Shown here one piece after another: positions 24,895 to 32,536 of a stretch of DNA of 64,000 nucleotides (position 1 is its first letter; each line of letters starts with the position of its first letter). The notes below the pieces were generated by a model. The model saw only the letters and a list, made by a program, of their open reading frames with translations. It did no database searches and was not told the DNA's origin. Source of the DNA: Streptomyces sp. NBC_01294 (GTDB lineage Bacteria; Actinomycetota; Actinomycetes; Streptomycetales; Streptomycetaceae); NCBI RefSeq assembly GCF_035917235.1, contig NZ_CP108423.1, positions 620,001-684,000 on the forward strand, in the 5' to 3' direction. Position numbers and translations under genes: made by a program.

Positions 24895-24963
24895 GGCACC
24901 TCCAAGGGCACGCGGGAATGGAACTGACGTCTCTCTCCACGGTAGCCCCGCGTTGCGATGGGT

Positions 24964-25239
24964 TCACTTCGGAGACGTGCGCGGCCGCCGCTGTGCCTGG
25001 CGGTCTGCCGGCTTTCCCTCGGCGTCGCCCAAATGCCTGACGTGGGCATCCGGACCAGGAAAGTAGAGCGTGACGCGGCCGGTGTCCGACCAGCGGATGT
25101 CGTACGGCGGAGTGCCGTCGTCATGGTGCAGTCCGACGACTTCGCCGTCACGGCCGGGCTTGCCGACCGTGGGGCCGCCCACGACCATCTGGTCCCCCAG
25201 GTGTGCATGGATGCCGCTTCCTGTGGTGTCAGGGTTCAT
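24964..25239 (-). CDS. DUF1918 protein, module copy 1
   Basis: From ATG 25239 (MNPDTTGSGIHAHLGDQM) the protein is 91 residues. The core VGKPGRDGEVVGLHHDDGTP followed by YDIRWSDTGRVTLYFPGPDA is the DUF1918 SH3-like small domain, common in actinobacterial stress clusters. Function is unknown. It is longer at the C-terminus than its copy-2 paralogue (76 aa, 46707-46937), with a basic tail (ADRQAQRRPRTSPK). It sits 69 bp upstream of the broken kinase on the same strand. Confidence 0.85.
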   Translation of the reverse strand: MNPDTTGSGIHAHLGDQMVVGGPTVGKPGRDGEVVGLHHDDGTPPYDIRWSDTGRVTLYFPGPDAHVRHLGDAEGKPADRQAQRRPRTSPK

Positions 25240-25881
25240 CGTCTTGCAAGGAGGACGCTCTGCTCCTGCGCATACGACGGACCTGGGCACCGGCGGTCGC
25301 CGAACGCGTCGGCCTCCCCGGTGCCTCGGCCCTCGGCCCCGCGATGTACTTTCTCAACCTGGCCACTACGCGCGGCCGCCGGCACGTGGGCGGGCGCTCG
25401 GCAGCGGCTTCTTCGCCGCGATCGGCGGATGCCATGTCGACGCCCTGGGGCGGAGCTGGGTGTCCGCGCGGCTCCGCTTCCTCGGACGGAGCAGCGTCGC
25501 TGCAAGCAGTGCCGTCTCTTGTCACGCGTTGCGCCGGCCGTCCCCGTGGCCGCGCCACAGTCACTGCACATCTCCGACACGAGGCCGACGGATCAGCCGA
25601 AGAGATCAAGCACCCGGATGGTGTGTATGGGACGCAGCCCGGGTTGGTCCCTCCCCGGATCCCCGGGAGGAGGCGTCGGCGTCGTGCGCGTCGGCAGCGT
25701 GCCACTCGGACCACGACAGACCGGTTCAGGGGGAGCTGCCACGAGTTCCCCGAGTGGAGTCGCATGTGCCGTCACGGTCTCTCCAATCGGCAGTTCTGGG
25801 GTCCGCCGGTGGGCCGCCCGGCGTAGCACGTGAGCTGCCAGCCAGCCGGGCCCCAGATCCCTTACCCGCCCGCACAGGGCT
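25240..25881. other. 642-bp stretch with no recognisable gene
   Basis: Several frames are open on both strands, but none has convincing protein texture, a ribosome site or a family signature; most are arginine- and proline-rich shadows. A plus-strand frame ending near 25826 (FRGSCHEFPEWSRMCRHGLS) might be a decayed gene, but I cannot name it. Confidence 0.5.
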
Positions 25882-26301
25882 TCAAGGGACGGCGCAGACG
25901 GCTTCGACGAAGTGCCCAACCTGGTCTTCTGACAGATGGCGTGCCAGGTCGGCTTCGCTGATCATGCCGACGAGCCGGTGGTCTTCGATGACGGGCAGTC
26001 GTCGGACACGGTGCTCTTGCATGATCTGCAGGACCTGTCCGCTGTCCGCGTCCGCGGCCACCGTGAACGGCTTGCCCTCAGCCAGCATGCCCGCCGTCAT
26101 GTGGTGCGGGTCCTTGCCCTTGGCCAGGCACTTGATCACGATGTCACGGTCGGTGATGATGCCGTGCAGCCGGTCATCCGGCCCACAGATCGGGAGTGCT
26201 CCCACTCCCAGTTCGCTCATGCGGCGTGCCGCGTCCATGAGCGTCTCCTCCTCGCGGACGCAGGACGCGCCCTCGTGCATGATCTCTCGCGCGGTCGTCA
26301 C
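25882..26301 (-). CDS. hrp1: Hrp1-like CBS-pair protein
   Basis: A GTG start at 26301 follows AGGAGG by seven bases and gives a 139-residue protein that is just two CBS motifs: TTAREIMHEGASCVREEETL, ALPICGPDDRLHGIITDRDI and VRRLPVIEDHRLVGMISEAD. Length and sequence closely resemble mycobacterial hypoxic response protein 1 (Rv2626c, 143 aa), a highly induced DosR target that has CBS folds and no catalytic domain. The ligand is unknown. Two DevR-type boxes lie 171-205 bp upstream, in line with the mycobacterial regulation. This is one of the strongest links between this island and the DosR regulon. Confidence 0.9.
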   Translation of the reverse strand: MTTAREIMHEGASCVREEETLMDAARRMSELGVGALPICGPDDRLHGIITDRDIVIKCLAKGKDPHHMTAGMLAEGKPFTVAADADSGQVLQIMQEHRVRRLPVIEDHRLVGMISEADLARHLSEDQVGHFVEAVCAVP

Positions 26302-26471
26302 GGCCGCCTCCTGGTTGGTTGTGGTGACAGAGCACGGAACTCCGAGTGACCTTTTCTGAGGGTCCGGGAACACGCTGTGCCTAAGTTTCCCCCTCCTCGA
26401 TTCATCTGCCCTGGGCTCGAGCGCCCAACAGGGACTCCTCCAATCTGCGCCTGGCCTGGAGAACGGTCTTG

Positions 26472-26506
26472 AGACCATCGGGTCCCTTGAGGGGACCATT
26501 CGGCCT
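26472..26506 (-). promoter_or_regulatory. DevR/OsdR-type box pair upstream of the hrp1-like gene
   Basis: AGACCATCGGGTCC (26472-26485) and GGACCATTCGGCCT (26493-26506) both fit GGRCC-N4-GGYCC, with centres 21 bp apart, two helical turns. They precede the hrp1-like gene by 171-205 bp; the longer leader between may hold the promoter. Confidence 0.55.
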
Positions 26507-26699
26507 AAACGAGAGGTGATGACTGTCAACTCGGGCCACCAGTGAAAGCCTGCGGCCACATGGGTGGCTTCGGCACCGCCCCCGGCCGGACACACGGGCC
26601 GGCATCGAGGTAGTTCCTGTCGGTGCGTGTTGCCGGGCCGGCCCGGGCGGCACAGCACCCCACCCACGACATTCCGAACCGGATACGCACTCAACGCTC

Positions 26700-26772
26700 A
26701 TGCCCCGCGCGCTGCGCTTCGCGGCGATGGCGCAGTCCGAGCGGAAGAACATCCGAGTGGCGACGCTGGAAG
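26700..26772 (+). pseudogene. Possible serine-recombinase (resolvase) fragment
   Basis: The frame from ATG 26700 reads MPRALRFAAMAQSERKNIRV. FAAMA-SER-NIR is typical of the helix after the catalytic domain of serine recombinases and resolvases. The similarity ends within about 25 residues. It could be a relic of the event that built the island, but it is too short for certainty. Confidence 0.3.
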
Positions 26773-26913
26773 TCCGAGGCCAAGGCCCGCATGACACGCT
26801 GAGTTACATTGCAAGTCGCGGCAGCTTCGGGAGACCAGGGGCGTGACCGCTTGCGCACCCGCCGATCAGCCGTGGTTCTCTCACCCGGACGGGTGCCCGC
26901 TGCCACGTCGGGC

Positions 26914-27093
26914 CAGGCGGAACTGCCGCCCAGCTCCGAAGTCGTCGCCTACTGCCGCAGCGAGTACTGCGTCCTGCCCCACGACGCCGTTCGGCTCCTC
27001 AACGCCCTTGGCCATCGCGCCGTGCAGCTGACCGACGGCATGCTGGAAGGGCGGCTGTCAGAACGGCCCGTGGACACCGAAGCCGCAGCATGA
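26914..27093 (+). pseudogene. Rhodanese-domain fragment (ArsR-rhodanese type)
   Basis: The frame ending at TGA 27093 reads EVVAYCRSEYCVLPHDAVRL, then LNALGHRAVQLTDGMLEGRL and SERPVD. This is the C-terminal half of a rhodanese domain, with the active-site cysteine in YCRSEYC, as found in ArsR-rhodanese regulators (usually EVVAYCRGxYCVLAYDAVRLL...GRRA.RLEDGMLEWRLAGLPV). The ArsR helix-turn-helix and the first half of the rhodanese are absent; upstream sequence in frame is arginine-rich and non-homologous. I regard it as a truncated relic. Confidence 0.65.
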
Positions 27094-27146
27094 ACTCCAA
27101 CCTCCTGCTGCCCCACGGGCTGCAGGCTTCAGGGAGCAGCTGAACG

Positions 27147-27581
27147 ATGAACGTATCCGATCGAATGAGCGCACCAGCAGTGACGATTCCTCCGCGGACA
27201 CCGGTCGGTGAGGTGGCCCGGCAGATGGGCGAGTACGGGATCGGTTCCGTGGTGGTCACGGAAGGTGGGGCGCTTCGGGGTATCGTCACCGACCGTGACC
27301 TGGCCTTGCGCGCGCTGGCCGAGGGCCTGGATATGGGCGAGCCGGTGGATGCGGTGATGACATCCCCAGTCGTCACCGTGAATGCGACCGACGACATCCA
27401 CGAGGCGTACCGGACCTTCCGGAGAACTGGGGTCCGCCGCCTGCCCGTGCTGGACGGAAGCCAGGTGGTGGGCATGCTGACCGTGGATGACCTGCTGATG
27501 GACGTCTTCCAGCGGGTGGCGGACCTACTCGGTCCCGTCGCGTGGAGCGTCCTCGAGGAACCACCCGGGCCGCCCTCCTGA
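27147..27581 (+). CDS. CBS-pair protein, 144 aa
   Basis: The 144-residue protein (ATG 27147) consists of two CBS motifs: MNVSDRMSAPAVTIPPRTPV with GGALRGIVTDRDLALRALAE, and DAVMTSPVVTVNATDDIHEA with GVRRLPVLDGSQVVGMLTVD. Hrp1-sized CBS proteins bind adenylates or similar ligands and have no enzyme domain. The C-terminal tail (VADLLGPVAWSVLEEPPGPP) extends beyond the second CBS. No DevR box was seen directly upstream. It is separated from the USP operon by an acyl carrier protein relic. Confidence 0.85.
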   Translation: MNVSDRMSAPAVTIPPRTPVGEVARQMGEYGIGSVVVTEGGALRGIVTDRDLALRALAEGLDMGEPVDAVMTSPVVTVNATDDIHEAYRTFRRTGVRRLPVLDGSQVVGMLTVDDLLMDVFQRVADLLGPVAWSVLEEPPGPPS

Positions 27582-27689
27582 ACGTGTGCCTTCGCCCTCA
27601 CACACGCCTTGTCCCGGCCGCGGAGAACGATGCCTGCGACGGATCACTCCCCCCTCCCGAGTATGGGCGCGCCGGCGCACGGCGGTTTG

Positions 27690-27829
27690 CCGACAGCTCG
27701 ACTCCCTCAAATTTCATCGAGGCGCTGAGCGAGCGCACCGGTCTCGCCCTGCCCGAGTCCGACTATCCGGCGGTGAACACCCTGGACGGCTGCGCGGACT
27801 ACGTCGCCTCGCGCGCCTCCATGGAGTAG
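27690..27829 (+). pseudogene. Acyl carrier protein relic, frameshifted at the 4'-phosphopantetheine site
   Basis: One frame reads CRQLDSLKF, which fits the LDSL attachment motif of acyl carrier proteins. The adjacent frame continues FIEALSERTGLALPESDYPA followed by VNTLDGCADYVASR, the ACP C-terminal half, and ends at TAG 27829. The two parts are out of frame with each other near 27712-27716, and no ACP-like N-terminal helix is found upstream. It is most likely a dead gene fragment. Confidence 0.55.
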
Positions 27830-27833
27830 CGGG

Positions 27834-27867
27834 GGGCTGATCGGTCCCACATGGGGCCACTCGGCCC
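27834..27867 (+). promoter_or_regulatory. DevR/OsdR-type box pair upstream of the USP-CBS-BON operon
   Basis: GGGCTGATCGGTCC (27834-27847) and GGGCCACTCGGCCC (27854-27867; the arms extend to 6 bp, GGGGCC/GGCCCC) have centres exactly 20 bp apart. The second box ends 73 bp before the USP start codon at 27941. Confidence 0.7.
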
Positions 27868-27940
27868 CTCCTCGGTCATCGCGCCGCAGGTGACGCTGGA
27901 AGAGGACCGCCGTCCCGCGCCGCCCAAGGAGGTTCTGGCC

Positions 27941-28810
27941 ATGAAGCACCATGTGACCGTCGGCGTGGACGGCTCTCGCGAGAGCCGGGCTGCGGCTCTG
28001 TGGGGCGCCCGGGAGGCGGCCTTGCGGGACGTGCCGCTGAGGCTCGTCCACGCTGTCGACTGGCTGATCAGTCCCGCGGTACCAGGGCTGGGCAGCGAAG
28101 CGGCCGACCGTTGGGCCGACGAGGCGCTCACCGAGGCATTGGAGGACGTGCGACGCCGGCATCCCGGGCTGGAGGTCTCGACGAGATGCCTCTCAGGCAG
28201 GCCTGCGGCAGCCCTGGCCGCGGAGGCGGTGGACGCCGGGCTGCTCGTACTCGGCTCCCGCGGGGTGGGAGGTCTCGTCGGATTCCTCATCGGCTCGGTG
28301 AGCTTGTCGACTCTGGCGGCCACCGAGACGCCGGTGGCACTCGTACGCGTGTCGGACGCGCCCGAGGAGGCCCAGCCCGTCCGGTACGGGGAGATCGTCC
28401 TGGGGATCGACATCCACGAGGCAGCGGACAAGGTTTTGGCCTTCGCCTTCGAGGAAGCCGACCGTCGCGGCTGCGCCCTGCGTGCGGTCCACGGTTGGAA
28501 GCTGCCCTCCATGTACCAGTACGCGCCCTTCTTCGACCCGGAGAACGAGCGGGAGGTCGGCCGGAGTGTCACCGTGATGCTCGACGACATGCTGATGCCG
28601 TGGCGGCACAAGTTCCCGTCCGTTTGCGTCACCCACGAGGCGTTCATGGGGCCCGCCGGCGACCAGCTCGTCCAAGCCGCAGCGAACGCGGACCTCGTCG
28701 TGGTGGGCCGCCATCTGCGCCGCTCGCCTCTGGGGGCGCATCTGGGGTCCGTGGCCCACGCGGTCCTGCACCACGCCGCCGCCCCCGTCGCGGTCATCGC
28801 TCACGACTGA
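27941..28810 (+). CDS. Tandem-domain universal stress protein
   Basis: ATG 27941 follows AAGGAGG by eight bases. The 289-residue protein has two USP domains: MKHHVTVGVDGSRESRAAAL with the ATP-binding loop VLGSRGVGGLVGFLIGSVSL, and a second (about 150-289) beginning YGEIVLGIDIHEAADKVLAF with VVGRHLRRSPLGAHLGSV. Tandem USPs of about 290 aa are the typical form in the mycobacterial DosR regulon (Rv1996, Rv2005c, Rv2623); Rv2623 binds ATP and slows growth. It leads an operon with the CBS-BON gene 28 bp downstream and has the clearest pair of DevR-type boxes in the window. Confidence 0.9.
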   Translation: MKHHVTVGVDGSRESRAAALWGAREAALRDVPLRLVHAVDWLISPAVPGLGSEAADRWADEALTEALEDVRRRHPGLEVSTRCLSGRPAAALAAEAVDAGLLVLGSRGVGGLVGFLIGSVSLSTLAATETPVALVRVSDAPEEAQPVRYGEIVLGIDIHEAADKVLAFAFEEADRRGCALRAVHGWKLPSMYQYAPFFDPENEREVGRSVTVMLDDMLMPWRHKFPSVCVTHEAFMGPAGDQLVQAAANADLVVVGRHLRRSPLGAHLGSVAHAVLHHAAAPVAVIAHD

Positions 28811-28838
28811 CGGACCTACTCACAAGGGAGATCGGACC

Positions 28839-29525
28839 ATGTCTCACCGCACTGTCGCAGACGTCATGACCAGGAACGTGGCCACGGCCGCCCCTGAAGC
28901 GTCACTCAAAACGGTCGCCCGGAGCCTCGATGACAACGGGGTCTCGGCCCTGCCCGTCGTGGACACCCGTCACCATCCGATCGGCATCGTCTCCGAAGCC
29001 GACCTGCTTCGCAGGCAGGCCGGGCTGCCCGATACCGAAGGGCGCGACCCCATGCGCGCCGCGGCGCCCATGGACCGTGCCTCCATGGGCGCCCGGACCG
29101 CCGGCGATCTGATGTCCACCCCGGTCCTGACCGCCCGTCCGGAGTGGGGCATCGTCGAGACGGCCCGCTTCCTGCACGAGCGAGGTGTCAAGCGTCTGCC
29201 GGTGGTCGACGAGACCGGAACCCTGGTGGGCATCGTCAGCCGCACCGACCTGTTGCGGCCCATGCTCCGTCGCGACGACGCCATCCGCGATGAAATCGTC
29301 GACGACGTACTGGGCCGGACGCTCAGGATGACCCCGGGAGGCGTTGCCGTGACCGTAAACGAAGGGGTCGTCTCCCTGAGCGGCCAGGTCCAGGAGCGGT
29401 CAACCATTCCGATTGTCGAACGACTGTGCCAGTCGGTCGACGGGGTCGTCAGCGTGGACCAAGCCCTCGGCTACGCGATCGACGACCTGTCTCCAGTTGC
29501 CGACCCTCGCCATGCCACGCATTGA
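28839..29525 (+). CDS. CBS-pair plus BON-domain protein (array member 1)
   Basis: A 228-residue protein starting MSHRTVADVMTRNVATAAPE. Two CBS motifs (residues about 5-60 and 88-140, with VKRLPVVDETGTLVGIVSRT) are followed by a BON domain (about 150-210, VAVTVNEGVVSLSGQVQERS). It follows the USP gene in the same operon. Its linker between the CBS motifs (about 30 residues, GRDPMRAAAPMDRASMGART) is longer than in the other paralogues. It is the first of four CBS-BON genes between 28.8 and 31.7 kb. Confidence 0.9.
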   Translation: MSHRTVADVMTRNVATAAPEASLKTVARSLDDNGVSALPVVDTRHHPIGIVSEADLLRRQAGLPDTEGRDPMRAAAPMDRASMGARTAGDLMSTPVLTARPEWGIVETARFLHERGVKRLPVVDETGTLVGIVSRTDLLRPMLRRDDAIRDEIVDDVLGRTLRMTPGGVAVTVNEGVVSLSGQVQERSTIPIVERLCQSVDGVVSVDQALGYAIDDLSPVADPRHATH

Positions 29526-29774
29526 CCCCCGCGACACAGGGCGGAAAGAGTTCCGCCTGCTTCTCGCGGATCCCGATCGTGCGGTGCACGGCCGCCAGCC
29601 GCTTCTCCGCATCCTCCCAGGGACCCTTGCCGTCAATTTCATCCGTTCATGAAGTACGCCCGTCACCTGGAGAACAGGGCCAATCAGCCCGAAGTGATCC
29701 CCTGACGGCCCTACCGCCAGGCGGGCACAGGTGTCCACGATCGGATGTATCAAGACGCCGCTACTGGAGGCATC
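29526..29774. other. Intergenic region with a possible minus-strand coding relic
   Basis: A minus-strand frame from about 29643 to 29530 reads DEIDGKGPWEDAEKRLAAVH, then RTIGIREKQAELFPPCV. It has protein-like texture but no start codon (a TGA precedes it in frame) and I do not recognise it. A DevR-type box lies at 29677-29690 in the same gap. Nothing else is evident. Confidence 0.35.
29677..29690 (+). promoter_or_regulatory. Single DevR/OsdR-type box upstream of the CBS-BON array
   Basis: GGGCCAATCAGCCC fits GGGCC-N4-GGCCC with one mismatch and ends 84 bp before the ATG at 29775. No convincing second box was found at 20-22 bp spacing, unlike most other sites in the island. Confidence 0.5.
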
Positions 29775-30380
29775 ATGAAGCAGCTTCGCACCGTCGAGGA
29801 CGTGATGACTCATGCCGTCATCTCCGTCGACCGCAGAGCACCGTTCAAGGACGTCGTGGAGGCCATGCGGCAGTGGCGGATCAGCGCCCTGCCCGTCCTG
29901 TCGGAGGAAGGACGGGTCGCCGGCGTGGTATCCGAAGCGGATCTGCTGCTCAAGGCCCAGGGCACGGACGAGTCCCGGGCAGTCACCGCCGGGCAGCTGA
30001 TGACCGTACCGGCGGTCACGGTGACCAAGGACGCCACCATCCCCGGCGCCGCCCGTCTGATGGCCCGCGGCCACCTCAAGCGGCTCCCCGTCGTCGACGG
30101 CGACGGCCGCCTCGTCGGCGTGGTCAGCCGGAGCGACCTCCTCAAGATCTACCTCCGCCCCGACGCCGACATCGCCGAGGAGCTCCGCGAACTGATCATG
30201 GCAGAGCTCATCCCCGCCGGATCGGCCATGGTCCAGGTGCATGTGGCCGACGGCATCGTGCATCTGGACGGCTCCATCCCCGACCCGGCCCTGAAGGACG
30301 TGCTGGTCCGAGTCGCACGCACCGTACCGGGGGTAGTGGACGTCACGGCCGTGCGCCTCGACGCCGAAGTCCGCACGTGA
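29775..30380 (+). CDS. CBS-pair plus BON-domain protein (array member 2)
   Basis: ATG 29775 is preceded by GGAGG at four bases. The 201-residue protein reads MKQLRTVEDVMTHAVISVDR with a first CBS motif, AGQLMTVPAVTVTKDATIPG with a second, and a BON domain from about residue 140 (VQVHVADGIVHLDGSIPDPA). It resembles the module CBS-BON proteins (FKDVVEAMRQWRISALPVL against [19 protein letters not shown]) more than its immediate neighbours, so the array mixes two subtypes. It is 12 bp from the next gene. Confidence 0.9.
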   Translation: MKQLRTVEDVMTHAVISVDRRAPFKDVVEAMRQWRISALPVLSEEGRVAGVVSEADLLLKAQGTDESRAVTAGQLMTVPAVTVTKDATIPGAARLMARGHLKRLPVVDGDGRLVGVVSRSDLLKIYLRPDADIAEELRELIMAELIPAGSAMVQVHVADGIVHLDGSIPDPALKDVLVRVARTVPGVVDVTAVRLDAEVRT

Positions 30381-30392
30381 GGGAGGCCGACG

Positions 30393-31019
30393 ATGAGGCA
30401 CCGCAGCGTCGCCGACCTGATGACCCCGACAGCCGTCAGCGTCCAGCGGGGCACCCCGTTCAAGGAAATCGCCAGGCTCCTCAAGGAGTTCGACATTTCC
30501 GCCGTGCCCGTGGTGGACGAGGCCGAACGTCCCGTGGGCGTCGTCTCCGAGGCCGACCTGCTGCGCAAGCGCAGCTCCGGCAGCGGCACGAACACGGCCG
30601 CCGATCTCATGACCAGCCCCGCCATCACCGCACAGACCGAATGGAGCGTCGTCCGCGCAGCGCGGGTCATGCGGGGGCGGCAGGTCAAGAGGCTGCCCGT
30701 GGTGGACGCCGCCGGCCGACTGATCGGCATCCTGAGCCGCAGCGACCTGCTCCAGCTCTTCCTGCGCAGGGACCACGCGATCCAGGAGGAAATCCTCGAA
30801 GACGTGGTGACCCACACCCTCGGGCTCAGCCCGTCGTCGTTGACCGTCGAGGTCACCGACGGGCTGGTGACCCTCAGCGGCACCGTAAGCCGGCGCAGCC
30901 TGGTCCCCATCGTGCTGCGCCTGTGCCAGAGCGTCGACGGCGTCGTCGACGTGGTCAACCGGCTCGACTACGCACAGGACGACGTGTCGGTCGGCGCTCG
31001 AACGCCCACCGAGCGGTAG
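30393..31019 (+). CDS. CBS-pair plus BON-domain protein (array member 3)
   Basis: A 208-residue protein starting MRHRSVADLMTPTAVSVQRG. The CBS motifs lie at residues about 5-60 and 68-125 (VKRLPVVDAAGRLIGILSRS) and a BON domain follows (LTVEVTDGLVTLSGTVSRRS). The C-terminal LCQSVDGVVDVVNRLDYAQD matches array members 1 and 4, so these three form one subtype. It is co-directional and closely spaced with its neighbours (12 bp and 9 bp), implying one transcript. Confidence 0.9.
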   Translation: MRHRSVADLMTPTAVSVQRGTPFKEIARLLKEFDISAVPVVDEAERPVGVVSEADLLRKRSSGSGTNTAADLMTSPAITAQTEWSVVRAARVMRGRQVKRLPVVDAAGRLIGILSRSDLLQLFLRRDHAIQEEILEDVVTHTLGLSPSSLTVEVTDGLVTLSGTVSRRSLVPIVLRLCQSVDGVVDVVNRLDYAQDDVSVGARTPTER

Positions 31020-31028
31020 GAGAAGAGC

Positions 31029-31685
31029 ATGAAGCATCGGGAAGTCCGCGAGCTGATGACCCGCGAGGTCGTCACCGTCCCCAACAACGCCCCCTTCAAG
31101 GAGATCGCCCGCACCCTGACGGAACACAAAGTGTCGGCCGTCCCAGTCGTCGACCATTCCGGCCACCCGCTCGGCGTGATCTCGGAACGGGACCTGCTGC
31201 CGAAATCCGCAGGCCAAAGCGACTACTTCAGGTCACTTCCCGAACGGGAGGCCTGGCAGGAGGACAAGGCCGCAGGTACGCGCGCCGAGGAGCTGATGTC
31301 CTCGCCCCCCGTGTGCGCCAGACCCGACTGGACCGTCGCCGAAGCCGCCCGGTTGATGGAAGCACAAGGAGTCAAGCGGCTCCTGGTCGTGGACGACGCG
31401 GACGTACTGATCGGAATCGTCAGCCGACGGGACCTGCTACGGATCTTCCTCCGGGACGACGAGGACATCCGTCACGAAATCATGGGTGACGTGCTCGAAC
31501 TCAGCCTGCGCCAGAGCCCCTCGGCCATCACCGTGGGCGTCACCGACGGCCGGGTCGAGCTGCAAGGAACGGTCGACTACAAAAGCCTCATCCCACTCAT
31601 CGAACGCCTCTGCCGGACCGTGGACGGCGTGGTCTCCGTCACCTCACGTCTCGGATACGCCATCGACGACACGCCCTCAGCCTGA
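31029..31685 (+). CDS. CBS-pair plus BON-domain protein (array member 4)
   Basis: The 218-residue protein begins MKHREVRELMTREVVTVPNN. The first CBS motif is followed by an acidic-basic linker (PEREAWQEDKAAGTRAEELM), then a second CBS (VKRLLVVDDADVLIGIVSRR) and a BON domain (ITVGVTDGRVELQGTVDYKS, then LCRTVDGVVSVTSRLGYAID). It closes the array. A strong hairpin lies 187 bp downstream. As with its relatives, adenylate sensing is inferred from the CBS fold and no experimental ligand is known to me. Confidence 0.9.
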   Translation: MKHREVRELMTREVVTVPNNAPFKEIARTLTEHKVSAVPVVDHSGHPLGVISERDLLPKSAGQSDYFRSLPEREAWQEDKAAGTRAEELMSSPPVCARPDWTVAEAARLMEAQGVKRLLVVDDADVLIGIVSRRDLLRIFLRDDEDIRHEIMGDVLELSLRQSPSAITVGVTDGRVELQGTVDYKSLIPLIERLCRTVDGVVSVTSRLGYAIDDTPSA

Positions 31686-31976
31686 GCGAGCCAACCACCG
31701 TGTCGAGTACCTCCGGATCCCGCGGCCGGTCAGCACGTCGGCGCGGTCGAACCATCCCCTCCTCACGGTGAACGTGGCCCGTCAAGTGGATCCCGGTCAT
31801 CCCCCATGCATGGGGAAGCCATCATGAACGATCGAATCGTCGCCAGCCTCTACTGATCCACGGAAAGCCCCGGAGCCGCCCACTGGGCGGCTCCTCGAGC
31901 GGCTGTGCCGATGAGGAGGGAGTGGACGTCTCCTACCCCCCTCGTCGCCTTCCACCATGCGGTCCTCCCAGTGGCA
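31686..31976. other. Intergenic region after the CBS-BON array
   Basis: No gene of usual size is visible in these 291 bp. A ten-codon frame (MNDRIVASLY, ATG 31824) resembles the first residues of a USP but stops at once. The hairpin at 31872-31894 is the only clear structure. Confidence 0.5.
31872..31894 (+). terminator. Strong hairpin, likely terminator of the CBS-BON operon
   Basis: GGAGCCGCCC and GGGCGGCTCC form a perfect 10-bp stem with the loop ACT. No T-tract follows, as is common in Streptomyces. It lies between the plus-strand CBS-BON array and a minus-strand small gene, so it could end transcripts from both sides. Confidence 0.6.
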
Positions 31977-32168
31977 CTACAGGCCCTGGGCCAGGAGAAG
32001 CTCATGAGCGAGCCGTGCGCCGCGCGCCGCGTGGGCCGATCCTTCTGTCTCCTGTGAGGGGTTGGCCTCCAACCCTTCGGCCAGTGCCCGCACTGCCTGG
32101 GCGAGCGTCTGCACCTGTGCTTCGACGAGGGACAAACGGTCCTGTTCGGAAGGGGTGCTCTGGGTCAT
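31977..32168 (-). CDS. Small coiled-coil hypothetical protein, 63 aa
   Basis: From ATG 32168 (MTQSTPSEQDRLSLVEAQVQ) a 63-residue, mostly helical protein is read: TLAQAVRALAEGLEANPSQE with heptad-like leucine/alanine spacing, ending RLAHELLLAQGL. The upstream bases read CACGGAGGCTTTGTC, an acceptable ribosome site (GGAGG, seven bases). I do not recognise the family. Short helical proteins of this kind are frequent in actinobacterial stress clusters and may oligomerise. Confidence 0.65.
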   Translation of the reverse strand: MTQSTPSEQDRLSLVEAQVQTLAQAVRALAEGLEANPSQETEGSAHAARGARLAHELLLAQGL

Positions 32169-32536
32169 GACAAAGCCTCCGTGATCAAGACAGCGGGTGT
32201 ACGGCGTCACGTGCCACTGTGCGCCATGCCAAGGGGCGGGTCCACCGGAGGCATTCGGCACCTGCTCTTGCCGGGGGCGAGACAGATCTGCCGCAGGGCA
32301 AAGCAATCACCGCGGCCGTCCGCTTCGCGCTTCTTCTCTCCGGCCGGGCCGGCACCGGCAATAGAGGCCGCACTACCTCCCCCTGCACGTGCGTCATGCC
32401 GGAGAGACCCTGATTCACCCGGTCGTCGTGATCAGCCGCCCTGGCTTCGTGCTGGGACCACCGGCTCGCCCGGGCCCTTTGGAACAGGACGTTCGTTGCG
32501 GCGAGCGGGCGACTGCACACAGGCTCGCCACGCTGC
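32169..32536. other. 368-bp region without a recognisable gene
   Basis: Open frames here are short, arginine- or proline-rich and lack ribosome sites. The left end should carry the promoter of the 63-aa gene, and the right end follows the 3' end of the kinase-like gene. No repeat or clear DevR-type box was found. Confidence 0.5.

Noticed and set aside
25849-25862. GGGCCCCAGATCCC as another DevR-type box
   Set aside because: It lies downstream of the hrp1-like gene end, next to no promoter, and only partly matches; treated as chance in GC-rich DNA.
29400-31217. A 605-codon minus-strand frame opposite the CBS-BON array
   Set aside because: Antisense shadow (histidine/aspartate/glycine-rich); the plus-strand CBS-BON genes explain the region.
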